Assembly: GCF_001623405.1 (NCBI RefSeq)
Contig: NZ_LUHG01000104.1
Coordinates: 29,812-93,811 of the forward strand
Source of the DNA: Hydrotalea flava
GTDB taxonomy: Bacteria; Bacteroidota; Bacteroidia; Chitinophagales; Chitinophagaceae
Direction of reading: 5' to 3'
Length of the DNA stretch: 64,000 nt
In this document: positions 1-9,478 of the stretch, one piece after another
Position numbering within the stretch: the first letter of the stretch is position 1
How the letters are laid out: every line of letters starts with the position of its first letter
Program-made: the position numbers and the translations under genes
Notes under the pieces: model-generated
Databases searched by the model: none
Told to the model about the DNA's origin: nothing
Seen by the model: only the letters and a program-made list of their open reading frames with translations

Positions 1-1
1 A

Positions 2-787
2 GTTCAAGCCATTATTGAGGGTATTATAGAAGGCATCACTGAATTTTTACCGGTTTCTTCTACCGGCCATATGATTATTGCCAGTTCTGTAATGCACATT
101 GAAAAAGATGCATTTACAAAAATGTTCGAAATTGCCATACAATTAGGGGCAATATTATCAGTAGTAGTATTGTATTGGAGAAAATTTTTTGATTTCAGCC
201 GCTGGCAATTTTATGTAAAACTAATTGTAGCTGTAATACCTGCTTTGGTATTGGGAAAATTGTTTGCCGATAAAATAGATCTGTTATTAGAAAGCCCCAC
301 TACTGTTGCAGTGAGCCTTTTGGCAGGCGGTATTGTGTTGTTGTTTATTGACCGGTTTTTTAGAAAAGAAACCATTACCACCGAAACTGAAATAAGTTAT
401 ATAAAAGGATTCATTATTGGTATCTGGCAATGCCTGGCGATGATACCCGGCGTAAGCAGAAGTGCAGCCAGCATTATTGGCGGCATGCAGCAAAACCTAA
501 CCCGCAAATTGGCAGCTGAATTTTCATTTTATCTGGCAGTGCCTACCATGGCTGCTGCTACCGGCTATAAAATGCTTAAAACCTGGCAAGAAAATCCGGA
601 AGTAGTTACCAATACCCATAATATACAATTATTGGCCATTGGTAACATTATAGCTTTTATTGTGGCTATGCTGACCATTAAATTTTTCATCAGTTATTTA
701 CAAAAACATGGGTTTAAACTTTTTGGCTGGTACCGTATTGTTTTAGGTATTGTTGTGTTGGTATTATTTTATACCGGTAACCTGTAA
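2..787 (+). CDS. uppP: Undecaprenyl-diphosphatase UppP/BacA (5' end cut by window)
   Basis: Integral membrane phosphatase that converts undecaprenyl diphosphate to the monophosphate, recycling the lipid carrier for peptidoglycan and other wall polymers. The frame is open from base 2, so the true start lies just before the window; the first ATG at 71 is internal, because conserved sequence precedes it. Both family signatures are visible: the Glu-rich [14 protein letters not shown] segment right at the window start, and [13 protein letters not shown] around 447-485. About 261 residues are present, close to the usual 265-280, so only a few residues are missing. The rest is hydrophobic, with several membrane helices, ending FYTGNL. 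The next gene is on the same strand 70 bases away. Confidence 0.95.
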   Translation, partial: VQAIIEGIIEGITEFLPVSSTGHMIIASSVMHIEKDAFTKMFEIAIQLGAILSVVVLYWRKFFDFSRWQFYVKLIVAVIPALVLGKLFADKIDLLLESPTTVAVSLLAGGIVLLFIDRFFRKETITTETEISYIKGFIIGIWQCLAMIPGVSRSAASIIGGMQQNLTRKLAAEFSFYLAVPTMAAATGYKMLKTWQENPEVVTNTHNIQLLAIGNIIAFIVAMLTIKFFISYLQKHGFKLFGWYRIVLGIVVLVLFYTGNL

Positions 788-857
788 TGAAACTCTGCTC
801 AATTTTCTGGGTTTAGCGAATTACCAACCTCTTGTACCTTTACAATAAAAACATGAC

Positions 858-2192
858 ATGCAAACGGTTTCCAAAAAAGTAATTAATGGTTGGGCCATGT
901 ACGATTGGGCAAATAGTGCCTACAATTTAGTAATTACTTCTACCATTTTTCCTGCATATTATGACGCCATTACCACCCTCACAGATAAAGCAGGTAATAT
1001 TCTCAGCCACAAAATTCAGTTTGCAGGGTTTAGCATAGAAAGTGCCTCGTTGTACAATTATGCTTTGGCATTGGCTTATTTTGTCATCGCACTCATCTCT
1101 CCTATTTTATCTTCCATTGCAGATTATAAAGGAAACAAAAAAGCTTTTATGCAATTCTTTTGCTATCTGGGCGCATTGGCTTGCTGTACTTTATTTTGGT
1201 TTACAAAAAACACATTATCGTTAGGCATTATCTGTTGTATTTTAGCAGCCATAGGCTATTGTGGCAGCCTTGTTTTTTACAATGCCTATTTACCTGAAAT
1301 TGCTGCAGAAGAAGATCAGGATGATGTAAGCGCAAAAGGTTTTGCATATGGCTATATTGGAAGTGTTTTATTGCAAATTGTATGCTTTGTTTTTGTGTTA
1401 AAACCCGAATGGTTTGGAATAAAAGATGCGGGCTTTGCACCACGTTTATCCTTCTTATTAGTAGGACTGTGGTGGATGGGTTTTGCACAAATTACTTTTA
1501 GCCGGCTACCCAAAAGCAAAGTCAGCAAAACAGCAGCCCAACACAACCTTTTGTACTACGGCTTTCGCGAATTAAAAAAGGTGTGGGATCAGGCCAGGCA
1601 TCTGCCCATTCTAAAAAAATTCCTGTTGGCATTTTTCTTTTACAGTATGGGGGTTCAAACCGTAATGTTAGCTGCAACATTATTTGGCAGTCAGGTTTTA
1701 CAAATGGCTACCAGCAAATTAATATTGTGTATATTGTTAATTCAAATTGTAGCCATTGCGGGGGCTTATCTCATGGCAAAGCTTTCAGATAAATTCGGCA
1801 ATTTTAAAGTACTTCTATTTGTTACAGTAATTTGGATTGGCGTTTGTGTAGCTGCTTATTTCATAACTACTGAAATACAGTTTTATATGATTGCCGTTAT
1901 AGTTGGGCTGGTAATGGGGGGCATACAATCGTTAAGCCGTTCCACTTATTCTAAAATAATGCCCGAAACAAAAGATACTGCCTCATTTTTCAGCTTTTAT
2001 GATGTAACTGAAAAAATTGCCATTGTAATTGGTATGTTTAGCTTTGGCTTTATACAACAAATTACCGGTAATATGCGTAATTCGGTCATAGCATTAATGG
2101 TGTTTTTTATCATCGGAATGCTGTTTCTGTTACTGATTATTACCGGAAAACCTTATAGAAATAAACCTGATGATGTAATTGCTGCTGCATAA
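858..2192 (+). CDS. MFS transporter, UMF1/Atg22-like family
   Basis: A 444-residue polytopic membrane protein. Its N-terminus (INGWAMYDWANSAYN) is the hallmark of the bacterial UMF1 family, related to the yeast vacuolar effluxer Atg22. About twelve hydrophobic helices are apparent, with a central cytoplasmic loop (about residues 215-245) rich in Lys. The segment GLVMGGIQSLSRSTYSKIMP near residue 355 matches the conserved second-half loop of the family. The substrate is unknown; amino-acid or metabolite efflux is only an analogy. It lies between uppP and an MBL hydrolase with no obvious operon link. Confidence 0.85.
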   Translation: MQTVSKKVINGWAMYDWANSAYNLVITSTIFPAYYDAITTLTDKAGNILSHKIQFAGFSIESASLYNYALALAYFVIALISPILSSIADYKGNKKAFMQFFCYLGALACCTLFWFTKNTLSLGIICCILAAIGYCGSLVFYNAYLPEIAAEEDQDDVSAKGFAYGYIGSVLLQIVCFVFVLKPEWFGIKDAGFAPRLSFLLVGLWWMGFAQITFSRLPKSKVSKTAAQHNLLYYGFRELKKVWDQARHLPILKKFLLAFFFYSMGVQTVMLAATLFGSQVLQMATSKLILCILLIQIVAIAGAYLMAKLSDKFGNFKVLLFVTVIWIGVCVAAYFITTEIQFYMIAVIVGLVMGGIQSLSRSTYSKIMPETKDTASFFSFYDVTEKIAIVIGMFSFGFIQQITGNMRNSVIALMVFFIIGMLFLLLIITGKPYRNKPDDVIAAA

Positions 2193-2241
2193 ACAATTAC
2201 AGGGCAGCGCATATTTGGAGATGAAATAAACATTTTATTTT

Positions 2242-3099
2242 ATGAAATTACATACCATTGATACCGGCAATTTTAAATTAGATGGCGGTGCTATGTTTGG
2301 GGTAGTTCCAAAAACCATTTGGCAAAAACTAAACCCAGCTGATGAAAACAATCTTTGCAACTGGTCGATGCGCTGTTTACTGATTGAAGATGGCAACCAA
2401 CTCATATTAATTGACAATGGAATTGGTAATAAACAGGATGCAAAATTTTTTTCGCACTATTATTTAAATGGCGATGCTACTTTAGAAAAATCGTTGGCCA
2501 AAGCCGGTTTTCATAAAGATGATATTACTGATGTTTTTTTAACGCACCTGCATTTTGATCATTGTGGAGGAAGTATTGAAATAATAAACAACAAATTAGT
2601 ACCTGCCTTTAAAAATGCAACCTATTGGAGCAATGCAGCACACTGGCAATGGGCCACACAACCCAATGCCCGGGAAAAAGCTTCTTTTTTAAAAGAAAAT
2701 ATTTTACCCATTCAGGAAAGTGGACAGTTAAAATTTATTGAAACCGGCAAAATTGACAGCCCTGTTCCCGCACCCTTTCATCCAGACATCCAAATTATTT
2801 TTGCCGATGGACATACCGATAAAATGATGTTGCCTCAAATTAAATACAAAGGGTATACCGTTGCTTTCATGGCCGATTTGCTACCATCAATAGCACATAT
2901 ACCATTACCCTATGTAATGGCTTATGATATGTTTCCATTAACCACACTCAACGAAAAAAAATATTTTTTAGAAAAAGCTGCGCTTGAAAACTATATCCTG
3001 TTTTTTGAACACGATATTCAGAATGAATGTTGCACGCTTTCACAAACAGAAAAGGGAATTCGGCAAAAAGAAATATTTCGATTGCAGGAATTGGGATAA
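2242..3099 (+). CDS. MBL-fold metallo-hydrolase (lactonase-like)
   Basis: Metallo-beta-lactamase fold enzyme of 285 residues, presumably cytoplasmic because no signal peptide is seen. The metal-binding motif THLHFDHCGG lies at residues 101-110 and supplies His102, His104, Asp106 and His107. Further likely ligands are the His in FADGHTDK, the Asp in FMADLLPS and the late His in FFEHDIQ. This spacing resembles the AiiA-type N-acyl-homoserine lactonase branch. Many Bacteroidota homologues have unknown substrates, so quorum-quenching activity should not be assumed. The start ATG at 2242 is the first in frame and follows the previous stop by 49 bases. The gene is convergent with the DUF3108 gene, 6 bases between stops. 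Confidence 0.85.
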   Translation: MKLHTIDTGNFKLDGGAMFGVVPKTIWQKLNPADENNLCNWSMRCLLIEDGNQLILIDNGIGNKQDAKFFSHYYLNGDATLEKSLAKAGFHKDDITDVFLTHLHFDHCGGSIEIINNKLVPAFKNATYWSNAAHWQWATQPNAREKASFLKENILPIQESGQLKFIETGKIDSPVPAPFHPDIQIIFADGHTDKMMLPQIKYKGYTVAFMADLLPSIAHIPLPYVMAYDMFPLTTLNEKKYFLEKAALENYILFFEHDIQNECCTLSQTEKGIRQKEIFRLQELG

Positions 3100-3105
3100 A
3101 TAACA

Positions 3106-3897
3106 TTAATGGAAAGACAGCATGGATGATAATGGGTACCGTAAATTACGGTATTGCATCATATCTACCTTCACACTACCCACCACAATAGGGCTTTCAA
3201 TGCGCAAAGGAATATGATTGGGATCGTCTGAAACCCACACATTCATTTTTTCACCACCGGTAAAAATGGTTCCTTTTACCAATAATGGCCTGAATTTAAT
3301 GGCTCTGAATTTTCCATATTTGGTTTTAATTACCTCTTTACCTAAATACCTGATATATAATGGATAAACCTGATTGTCTAAAAACATATCGAAAGGAATT
3401 TTATCATCTACTTTATATCCGCTGAAATCAATATTACGGGCATAGTAAATTGAACTTAACACATCCTGAATACAGGAAGGTACTTTATAAACACCCTTGG
3501 TTGTAATGGCAGTATTGGTTTGCTGGTTAAATGTTACGTTTTCATAAGTTTTATATCCACCCTCATCCACATTTCTGATAAATTTATACGGCTGTAGCGT
3601 TGCTGTGTCAAAATAAGTCTCGTAGCGGTCGCGCACCTTAAAAATCCAGTCGTAACTAGGGTTTGAACTACCGGTACCCACTACATGGTACACATCTTTA
3701 TTATTTAACTTCTCTAATGCAGTAGTAAAGTTGGCAGTACCTGCATTTACATATACCCCAATTACAGAATAAAAAATGGTATAAGAAATACTTTCACCAT
3801 TTTCAAAAGCATAATTACGTACACCGCAGGATTCTTCCCCTGCCCATAATGGGAAAGAGGTAGCCAACGTAAACAATAAAATAACTATTTTTTTCAT
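3106..3897 (-). CDS. DUF3108 domain-containing secreted protein
   Basis: The start was set at 3897, which gives a classical signal peptide (MKKIVILLFTLATSFPLWA, cleaved before GEESCG); the open frame extends ten codons further but without a leader-like sequence. The mature part is rich in beta strands and Tyr/Lys and matches the DUF3108 pattern seen throughout Bacteroidota: an early NGESISYTIFYSVIGVYVNAG segment and a late segment around VWVSDDPNHIPLRIES. The protein is periplasmic or outer-membrane associated. No biochemical role is established for the family. It is convergent with the MBL hydrolase, and the stops are close. Confidence 0.8.
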   Translation of the reverse strand: MKKIVILLFTLATSFPLWAGEESCGVRNYAFENGESISYTIFYSVIGVYVNAGTANFTTALEKLNNKDVYHVVGTGSSNPSYDWIFKVRDRYETYFDTATLQPYKFIRNVDEGGYKTYENVTFNQQTNTAITTKGVYKVPSCIQDVLSSIYYARNIDFSGYKVDDKIPFDMFLDNQVYPLYIRYLGKEVIKTKYGKFRAIKFRPLLVKGTIFTGGEKMNVWVSDDPNHIPLRIESPIVVGSVKVDMMQYRNLRYPLSSMLSFH

Positions 3898-4004
3898 GCA
3901 ACTATCTTCAGCTAAATATAAAATCAATGATTCGTGTTCTTTACAATTACAGCCATTTGAATGAAAGGTTGCAATTTTTTTGCCACATTTTCTTCAATGT
4001 ACAT

Positions 4005-4991
4005 TTATTTTTTAAATAATTTAATACGCAGTACCAACATACTGCCTGCCAAAGCCGGAAGAATTCGATTAATCAACCAAATACCGGTAGCTGCAAACAA
4101 TATACCCAGCATATTGCTGCTAACCAAACCAAATAATTGTAAACTCAATGCGCCACGAATGCCTACCTCGGCCAAAGCAATGGTAGGCACAATGGCCAAT
4201 ACCAAAAAAAACACTGCCGTAATACATACCAATACCAGCACATTTTCATGAACGCCACAAACCTGTAACATCAGCACATATTGCAAAAGGAAAATTACAA
4301 AACGAAGAGCGGAAAAAATTAAAACTGTTGTTAATTCCTTCCAATTTAAGGTGGCAATGTTTGTAAAAAAATAACTGTATTTTTTTACAAGAGACAATTT
4401 TTCTATCAACTTTGTTATGCCGGATAAGTTATAATAAACAAATACCAGTACTACTGTAAACAGTACGATTACCCATAACATATTCTGTAACCAATACTGC
4501 ACAGCATCAGAAAGTTTACCCAGTGCTTCTATTCCAATATGCTTTAAATACAGCCAAGCTGCAATGCCGGCTATAAAGGTGATGACTAACTGACTTATAC
4601 TGGCTACCATGTTTAAAGCAACTGACCGCAACCTGTTTCCTTCATCTAAATACATCATTCTACCCACATATTCACCTACATTATTGGGCGAATTGATGGC
4701 AAATGCCTGCCCTGTTAAAACCGCTTTAAATGCTTTTGTATAACCAATTACCTGAATGGTTTGTAATAGAAACTGCCATTTTTTAGCTTCAATACCCCAA
4801 TTTACCAGCATCAACAACAAAACAGCCACCAACTTCCACCATTCTGTTCCGGTTAAAGAAATCCATAATACCTGCAATGCCCCCTCTATATTTTTTTGAT
4901 GCTGAATTTGATGATAAATAGAAAAAACTAACCAGATAAATAATACCGGCCCCAGAAAATAATTGATAAATATTTTAAACCGCTTGTTCAG
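4005..4991 (-). CDS. YbhN/AglD-like flippase-fold membrane protein, apparent non-AUG start
   Basis: Multi-helix membrane protein of the lysylphosphatidylglycerol-synthase TM-domain (UPF0104/YbhN) superfamily, whose members move or modify lipids. The nearest standard start codon is a TTG at 4877, but the frame stays open and clearly coding upstream. It encodes NKRFKIFINYFLGPVLFIWL and then a SIYHQIQHQ-like linker, the usual first helix of Bacteroidota homologues. No in-frame ATG, GTG or TTG exists between the stop at 5034-5036 and 4877. CTG at 4989-4991, which would give MNKRFKIF, is the best-placed candidate. A point mutation or sequencing error that destroyed an ATG is the main alternative. 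The function is inferred from fold only. Confidence 0.75.
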   Translation of the reverse strand: MNKRFKIFINYFLGPVLFIWLVFSIYHQIQHQKNIEGALQVLWISLTGTEWWKLVAVLLLMLVNWGIEAKKWQFLLQTIQVIGYTKAFKAVLTGQAFAINSPNNVGEYVGRMMYLDEGNRLRSVALNMVASISQLVITFIAGIAAWLYLKHIGIEALGKLSDAVQYWLQNMLWVIVLFTVVLVFVYYNLSGITKLIEKLSLVKKYSYFFTNIATLNWKELTTVLIFSALRFVIFLLQYVLMLQVCGVHENVLVLVCITAVFFLVLAIVPTIALAEVGIRGALSLQLFGLVSSNMLGILFAATGIWLINRILPALAGSMLVLRIKLFKK

Positions 4992-5129
4992 AACGAATAA
5001 TTTAGCAGCAAAGTAATAGGGAATAAACCATATTTAGAAACCCATGGGTTGAATTACATACATTCACCTAACATTTCAATTCATTCATAGGGATAAAGAA
5101 AGGAAGATTGTAACACCAACACCAATTAC

Positions 5130-5693
5130 ATGCATAAAAAAAATATAATTTTAGGAATAGACCCGGGCTCGCAATTAATGGGGTATGCCTTACTGGCTGT
5201 ACAAAATAACCAGCCGGCATTAATCACGATGGATATACTTAGTTTAACAAAGTATGATGACATTTATGAAAGATTAGAAAAAATTCATACAAAAATTTGC
5301 AGCTTAATCAGCACGTACAAACCCCATTCCTTTGCCATTGAGGCGCCTTTCTTTGGCAAAAATATACAAAGCATGCTAAAATTGGGCAGGGCCCAGGGTG
5401 TGGCTATTGCAGCTGCCATGCAGTATAAAATACCTGTAACAGAATATTCTCCCAAAAAAGTAAAACAATCTATTACAGGAAACGGTAATGCCGATAAGGA
5501 GCAGGTATGGAAAATGCTGCAGCAGATTTTGCACATTGAAACAAAACCAAAATATTTTGATGCCTCCGATGCTTTAAGTGTGGCATTGTGCCACTATTAC
5601 CAAACCAATAGTATATTGGGGCAGACACAGAAAGGATTTAAAAATTGGGCTGATTACATTCAACAGCAGGAGAAGAAAAAGAAAACCCAATAG
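5130..5693 (+). CDS. ruvC: Crossover junction endodeoxyribonuclease RuvC
   Basis: Holliday-junction resolvase of the RNase H-like superfamily; it acts with the RuvAB branch-migration motor in homologous recombination. Of 187 residues, the acidic catalytic positions are seen as Asp in ILGIDPGS near the N-terminus, Glu in FAIEAPFFGKN, and the Asp pair in FDASDALSVALCHYY. The family is usually 160-190 residues; the Lys-rich tail (EKKKKTQ) is slightly longer than in enterobacteria. The start ATG at 5130 places the first Asp motif at residue 11, as expected. It is divergent from the flippase gene and convergent with the HIT gene. Confidence 0.95.
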   Translation: MHKKNIILGIDPGSQLMGYALLAVQNNQPALITMDILSLTKYDDIYERLEKIHTKICSLISTYKPHSFAIEAPFFGKNIQSMLKLGRAQGVAIAAAMQYKIPVTEYSPKKVKQSITGNGNADKEQVWKMLQQILHIETKPKYFDASDALSVALCHYYQTNSILGQTQKGFKNWADYIQQQEKKKKTQ

Positions 5694-5712
5694 CACTTCA
5701 TTCAGCCCGTTC

Positions 5713-6102
5713 CTATAAATATTGTAATATATTTTGTTGCACTTCTGCCAATTCCTCTTGTGTTAATTGCAATTTTTTGTTGAGCAAATGTACATCCTGC
5801 ATGCCATCCATCGGTATTAAATGAAGATGTGCATGGGGTACTTCAAAACCCAATGTAAGTATGTTTACACGGTTACATGGATAGGCTTTTTGAATGGCCT
5901 GTGCAATGGGCTGTGCAAAAGGTAAAATACCCGCTAAATACTGAGATGGCAATTCAAAAAGTTTATCAGTTTCTATTTTTGGAATTACCAGCGTATGGCC
6001 TTTTGTAAAAGGGAAAATATCTAAAAAGGCATAGAATTGATCGTTCTCTGCAATGCGGTAGGAAGGAATATCGCCACGGATAATTTTTGAAAATATCGTC
6101 AT
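5713..6102 (-). CDS. HIT family protein (histidine-triad nucleotide hydrolase)
   Basis: A 129-residue cytoplasmic protein with the histidine triad as PHAHLHLIPM near residue 90, where the central His is the nucleophile attacking nucleoside phosphoramidates or similar nucleotidyl bonds. The upstream GHTLVIPK segment and the N-terminal TIFSKIIRGDIPSYR are also canonical. Length fits the Hint/HinT branch. It lies downstream of greA on the same strand, but a strong hairpin at 6147-6184 separates the two, so it probably has its own promoter. Confidence 0.92.
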   Translation of the reverse strand: MTIFSKIIRGDIPSYRIAENDQFYAFLDIFPFTKGHTLVIPKIETDKLFELPSQYLAGILPFAQPIAQAIQKAYPCNRVNILTLGFEVPHAHLHLIPMDGMQDVHLLNKKLQLTQEELAEVQQNILQYL

Positions 6103-6146
6103 AAAATTAAATTAAGGATTGAATAAAAAACACACGTTACAAAGCT

Positions 6147-6184
6147 AAAAAGCCTCATTCACAAAAAATGCAAATGAGGCTTTT
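6147..6184 (-). terminator. Intrinsic terminator after greA
   Basis: A perfect inverted repeat, AAAAGCCTCATT and AATGAGGCTTTT, is separated by about a dozen bases. On the minus strand the stem is followed by a T run, as expected for ending greA transcription; the flanking A run would also let it work weakly in the other direction. It lies between the greA stop and the start of the HIT gene. Confidence 0.85.
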
Positions 6185-6200
6185 ATTTGAATCGGAAAAA

Positions 6201-6668
6201 TTAAATCGTAATATTTTCAACCTTAAATTTAATCATGCCGGCAGGCGCCTGTATTTCAGCAACTTCACCAATTGCTTTGCCCAATAAGCCCTTCCCAATT
6301 GGGGAACTGGCCGAAATTTTACCCTCTTTTAAATTAGCTTCCTTTTCACCAACAATTTGATAAGTAAATGTTTTTTTAGTGGCCATATTTACAACGGTAA
6401 CTTTGGTTAAAACGGCTACCCTGCTGGTATCAATGGTTTCGGGATCTACTATTTTTGAGTTCGCAATAATCCCCTCTAATTGTTTAATTCTGGCTTCCAG
6501 CATTCCTTGTGCTTCTTTTGCAGAATCATATTCTGCGTTTTCTTTTAAATCACCCTTTTCACGAGCTTCAGCAATTGCTCTGGCTGCAGCCGGACGATCA
6601 ACAGTTTTCATGCGTTGCAATTCTTCCCGCATTTTTTCAAAAGTCTCTTTAGTTACATATTCACTCAT
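6201..6668 (-). CDS. greA: Transcription elongation factor GreA
   Basis: The protein binds the secondary channel of RNA polymerase and stimulates cleavage of the backtracked transcript. The N-terminal antiparallel coiled coil runs through EAREKGDLKENAEYDSAKE, which contains the conserved acidic tip (DLKENAEYDSAKE). The C-terminal FKBP-like domain ends ASSPIGKGLLGKAIGEVAEI. The start was placed at ATG 6668 (MSEYVTKETFEKM), two codons inside a TTG-initiated frame, because homologues begin there. The length of 155 residues is typical (about 157). A terminator follows immediately. Confidence 0.96.
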   Translation of the reverse strand: MSEYVTKETFEKMREELQRMKTVDRPAAARAIAEAREKGDLKENAEYDSAKEAQGMLEARIKQLEGIIANSKIVDPETIDTSRVAVLTKVTVVNMATKKTFTYQIVGEKEANLKEGKISASSPIGKGLLGKAIGEVAEIQAPAGMIKFKVENITI

Positions 6669-6904
6669 AGCCAACGTTTTTAATAGACATAAAAAAATAC
6701 AACGCTACACATTCCTGTAGCGTTGCAGTAATCACAAAATTAAGCATTCTAATTTAAAAAAGTAAACTAATTATAAAATTTACAGCTTTATAGCCTATTG
6801 CATATTTTACTGAAGTGGGCTCCTATTATTTGGCTCTGTTAAAAAATCAGCAAGTTATCTTACGTATTAACAACCATCAGCTACATTTGTTGTTATTGAA
6901 GCAC

Positions 6905-7843
6905 ATGGAACCCATTATTCAGGTAAAAAACCTATCCAAACAATTTGGAGATATTGTAGCAGTCAATGACCTTTCTTTTACCGTACCTGCCGGTTCGGTT
7001 TACGGATTTTTAGGCCAAAATGGAGCCGGAAAAAGCACTACTATCCGCATGCTGTTATCGCTCATTACACCTACCGAAGGCAATATCCGTTTTTTTGGTC
7101 TTCCATTGCAACAACACCGCAAGGAAATTTTCAAAAATATTGGCGCCATTATTGAAAGACCCGATTTATATGGTTATTTATCGGCCTATGATAACTTAAA
7201 AATGTTTGCCTGTTTAAATGGCATGCATCCTACCCATTTGCAGTTAATGAACCAATTGGAACAGGTTGGTTTGGCAGACAGAGCAAAAAATAAAGTAAAG
7301 ACTTTTTCGCAGGGAATGAAACAAAGGCTGGGAATTGGCATTGCTTTAATTCACAATCCTTCACTCATTATTCTGGATGAACCTACCAACGGATTAGACC
7401 CACAGGGTATTGCAGACATCAGGCGCTTAATTGTACAACTCAGTAAAGAACAACAAAAAACCATATTGCTTTCATCACATTTATTGAGCGAGATTGAGCA
7501 GATGGCCACACATATTCTGATTATTGATAAAGGCAAAAAAATTATTGCCGACAGTGCCGCAGCTTTATTTAATCCCGCTGAAACCATTGTAGAAATAGAA
7601 ACCACCAACAATATTGCTTCTTTAGCAATTTTAAAAGCTTCAAAATGGCAACCCCATCTTCAATTGAACAGAGGGCCCAATATATTTTTAAAAATGCATC
7701 ATGACCAAATTCCCGATTTTAACAGAGCATTATTCAATCTGAATATTCAACTTTTAATGTTACAACCCAGACATAGTTTAGAAGATTATTTTTTACAGGT
7801 TACCGCCAATAGCAATTCAGATACACTTATTTTAAATCATTAA
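6905..7843 (+). CDS. ABC transporter ATP-binding protein (ABC-2 type exporter)
   Basis: Nucleotide-binding subunit of an ABC-2 exporter. Walker A is GQNGAGKST, the signature is FSQGMKQRL, Walker B is LIILDEPTNGLDPQG, and the H-loop is SSHLLSE. The start was set at ATG 6905 (MEPIIQVKNLSKQFGD), since the 30 residues open upstream do not resemble the family. The C-terminal part (about residues 220-312) is the usual regulatory tail. The permease gene begins 12 bases after this stop, so the two form one operon. The substrate is unknown; NatA- or GldA-like exporters are possible relatives. Confidence 0.92.
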   Translation: MEPIIQVKNLSKQFGDIVAVNDLSFTVPAGSVYGFLGQNGAGKSTTIRMLLSLITPTEGNIRFFGLPLQQHRKEIFKNIGAIIERPDLYGYLSAYDNLKMFACLNGMHPTHLQLMNQLEQVGLADRAKNKVKTFSQGMKQRLGIGIALIHNPSLIILDEPTNGLDPQGIADIRRLIVQLSKEQQKTILLSSHLLSEIEQMATHILIIDKGKKIIADSAAALFNPAETIVEIETTNNIASLAILKASKWQPHLQLNRGPNIFLKMHHDQIPDFNRALFNLNIQLLMLQPRHSLEDYFLQVTANSNSDTLILNH

Positions 7844-7854
7844 TATTTTGTTGA

Positions 7855-8730
7855 ATGTTTACACTACTGCAGGTAGAACTTTATAAAATTTTTAAACGCC
7901 CCAGAACCTATATTGCTTTTATAGCCATTGCAGGATTAATTGGCATTATACAACTGGGTTTAAAATTAGATGGCGATGCTTATGTTAATTTTGTAATGAG
8001 CAATGTAGAACAGTCATTTACTTTTGATGGTAAACTACTAAATGGTTATTTGGTATGTTATATTATTCTGCAATTGTTATTGGTACATGTACCGCTGTTA
8101 ATTGCACTGGTTGCTGCAGATATGGTTAGTGGCGAAGCCAATATTGGTACTTTACGGCTCATGCTTACCCAACCTGTAAGCAGGTGCGAAATAATATTGG
8201 CCAAATTTACTGCCGCTGCTATTTACACCTTATTATTATTGGTTTGGATGGCTATTTTAGCATTATTTGTAAGTATATGGCTATTTGGCACCGATGATTT
8301 AATTATACAAAAAACCCGTTACTTAGTGCAACTGAGTAAAGATGATATTTTTTGGCGCTATGTTGGTGCATTTGGATTTGCTTTATTGGCTATGCTAACG
8401 GTGGCGGCTTTGGGTTTTTTATTATCGGTATTTGCAGAAAACTCAATTGGGCCTATTGTAGCTACCATCAGCATTATTATATTTTTCACAATTTTAAGCA
8501 CCATGAGTATTCCCATTTTTCAAAAAATTCAACCTTATTTATTTACTACCCACATGGTAGCATGGAAAGAATTTTTTGATTTAAAGGTAAATGCTGATAA
8601 TACCGCATTAAAAGGCACTCTGCAAAACAAAAGTCAGATTGTACAATCGGCCTGGATACTGATTGCACATATTGTGCTGTTTGTAGGTGTGGCTATGTTT
8701 GTTTTTAAAAGGAAGGATATATTAACCTAA
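7855..8730 (+). CDS. ABC-2 type transporter permease
   Basis: A 291-residue permease with about six hydrophobic segments. Its N-terminus (MFTLLQVELYKIFKRPRTYI) and the ADMVSGEANIGTLRLMLTQP segment are typical of ABC-2 permeases that pair with a separate ATPase. It follows the ATPase gene by 12 bases and probably forms the membrane half of that exporter. A hydrophilic stretch near residue 235 (FFDLKVNADNTALKG) lies before the last helix, probably outside the membrane. Nothing in the window identifies the cargo. Confidence 0.88.
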   Translation: MFTLLQVELYKIFKRPRTYIAFIAIAGLIGIIQLGLKLDGDAYVNFVMSNVEQSFTFDGKLLNGYLVCYIILQLLLVHVPLLIALVAADMVSGEANIGTLRLMLTQPVSRCEIILAKFTAAAIYTLLLLVWMAILALFVSIWLFGTDDLIIQKTRYLVQLSKDDIFWRYVGAFGFALLAMLTVAALGFLLSVFAENSIGPIVATISIIIFFTILSTMSIPIFQKIQPYLFTTHMVAWKEFFDLKVNADNTALKGTLQNKSQIVQSAWILIAHIVLFVGVAMFVFKRKDILT

Positions 8731-8776
8731 CAATTTAATGTACACTTTATTTATTAAACGCTGAAAATGAATTTGA

Positions 8777-9478
8777 ATGAAGGGAATAAAAATTTTGTGG
8801 ATTGCTATGGTAGCACTATTCATTACTCATAACAGTAATGCCCAAGATGAAACCGCTTTAATTGAAAAAGTAAAACAAAAGTTAGATCAGGTGCATGATT
8901 ATGTAGCTACCGGCCGAATGAAAACCGATGTTGCTTTTATTAAGGCCCCTGTAGGCAATGTAAAAATGTATTACAAACAACCGGATAATTTTAGATTGAT
9001 ACGTGAGGGCGGCATTTCAATTTTACCGAAAGGTGGTGTTACGGTTAATTTAAATACCATTATGGCGACTAAAAGTTACGTGGCTCTATTTGCAGGTAAT
9101 ACAGTAACAGATGGCTTTCCCACGAAAATAGTAAAACTGTTACCCATAAACGAAAACAATGCTATTGTTTTAACCACACTTTATATTGACGAAAAAAACT
9201 TACTGATTAGAAAAGCCATTACCACAACTAAAGAAAATGGTACTTACCAAATTAATATGCAATATGGCCGATACAGTAATTTGGGCTTACCGGATAAAGT
9301 GATTTTTACTTTCAACACACATGATTATAAAATACCCAAAGGTGTTACTTTAGAAATGGATGAACCACTTACAGATACAGACAGGAAAAAAATGCAACAA
9401 AAAAATGGAAGGGTTGAAATTGATTATGCTTCATACACCATTAATAAAGGCTTGCCGCCAGGTATATTCAATAATTAA
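8777..9478 (+). CDS. LolA-like outer-membrane lipoprotein carrier family protein
   Basis: Secreted protein with signal peptide (ILWIAMVALFITHNSNA, mature start QDETALIEKVKQKL). The body shows the open-barrel pattern of the LolA/LolB superfamily: an early segment reading MKTDVAFIKAPVGNVKMYYK and paired strands PDNFRLIREGG and MYYKQPD. Length is 233 residues. The family binds lipids or lipoprotein acyl chains in the periplasm; true LolA function cannot be claimed, because Bacteroidota carry several paralogues. The stop overlaps the stop of the convergent epimerase gene by four bases. Confidence 0.7.
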   Translation: MKGIKILWIAMVALFITHNSNAQDETALIEKVKQKLDQVHDYVATGRMKTDVAFIKAPVGNVKMYYKQPDNFRLIREGGISILPKGGVTVNLNTIMATKSYVALFAGNTVTDGFPTKIVKLLPINENNAIVLTTLYIDEKNLLIRKAITTTKENGTYQINMQYGRYSNLGLPDKVIFTFNTHDYKIPKGVTLEMDEPLTDTDRKKMQQKNGRVEIDYASYTINKGLPPGIFNN

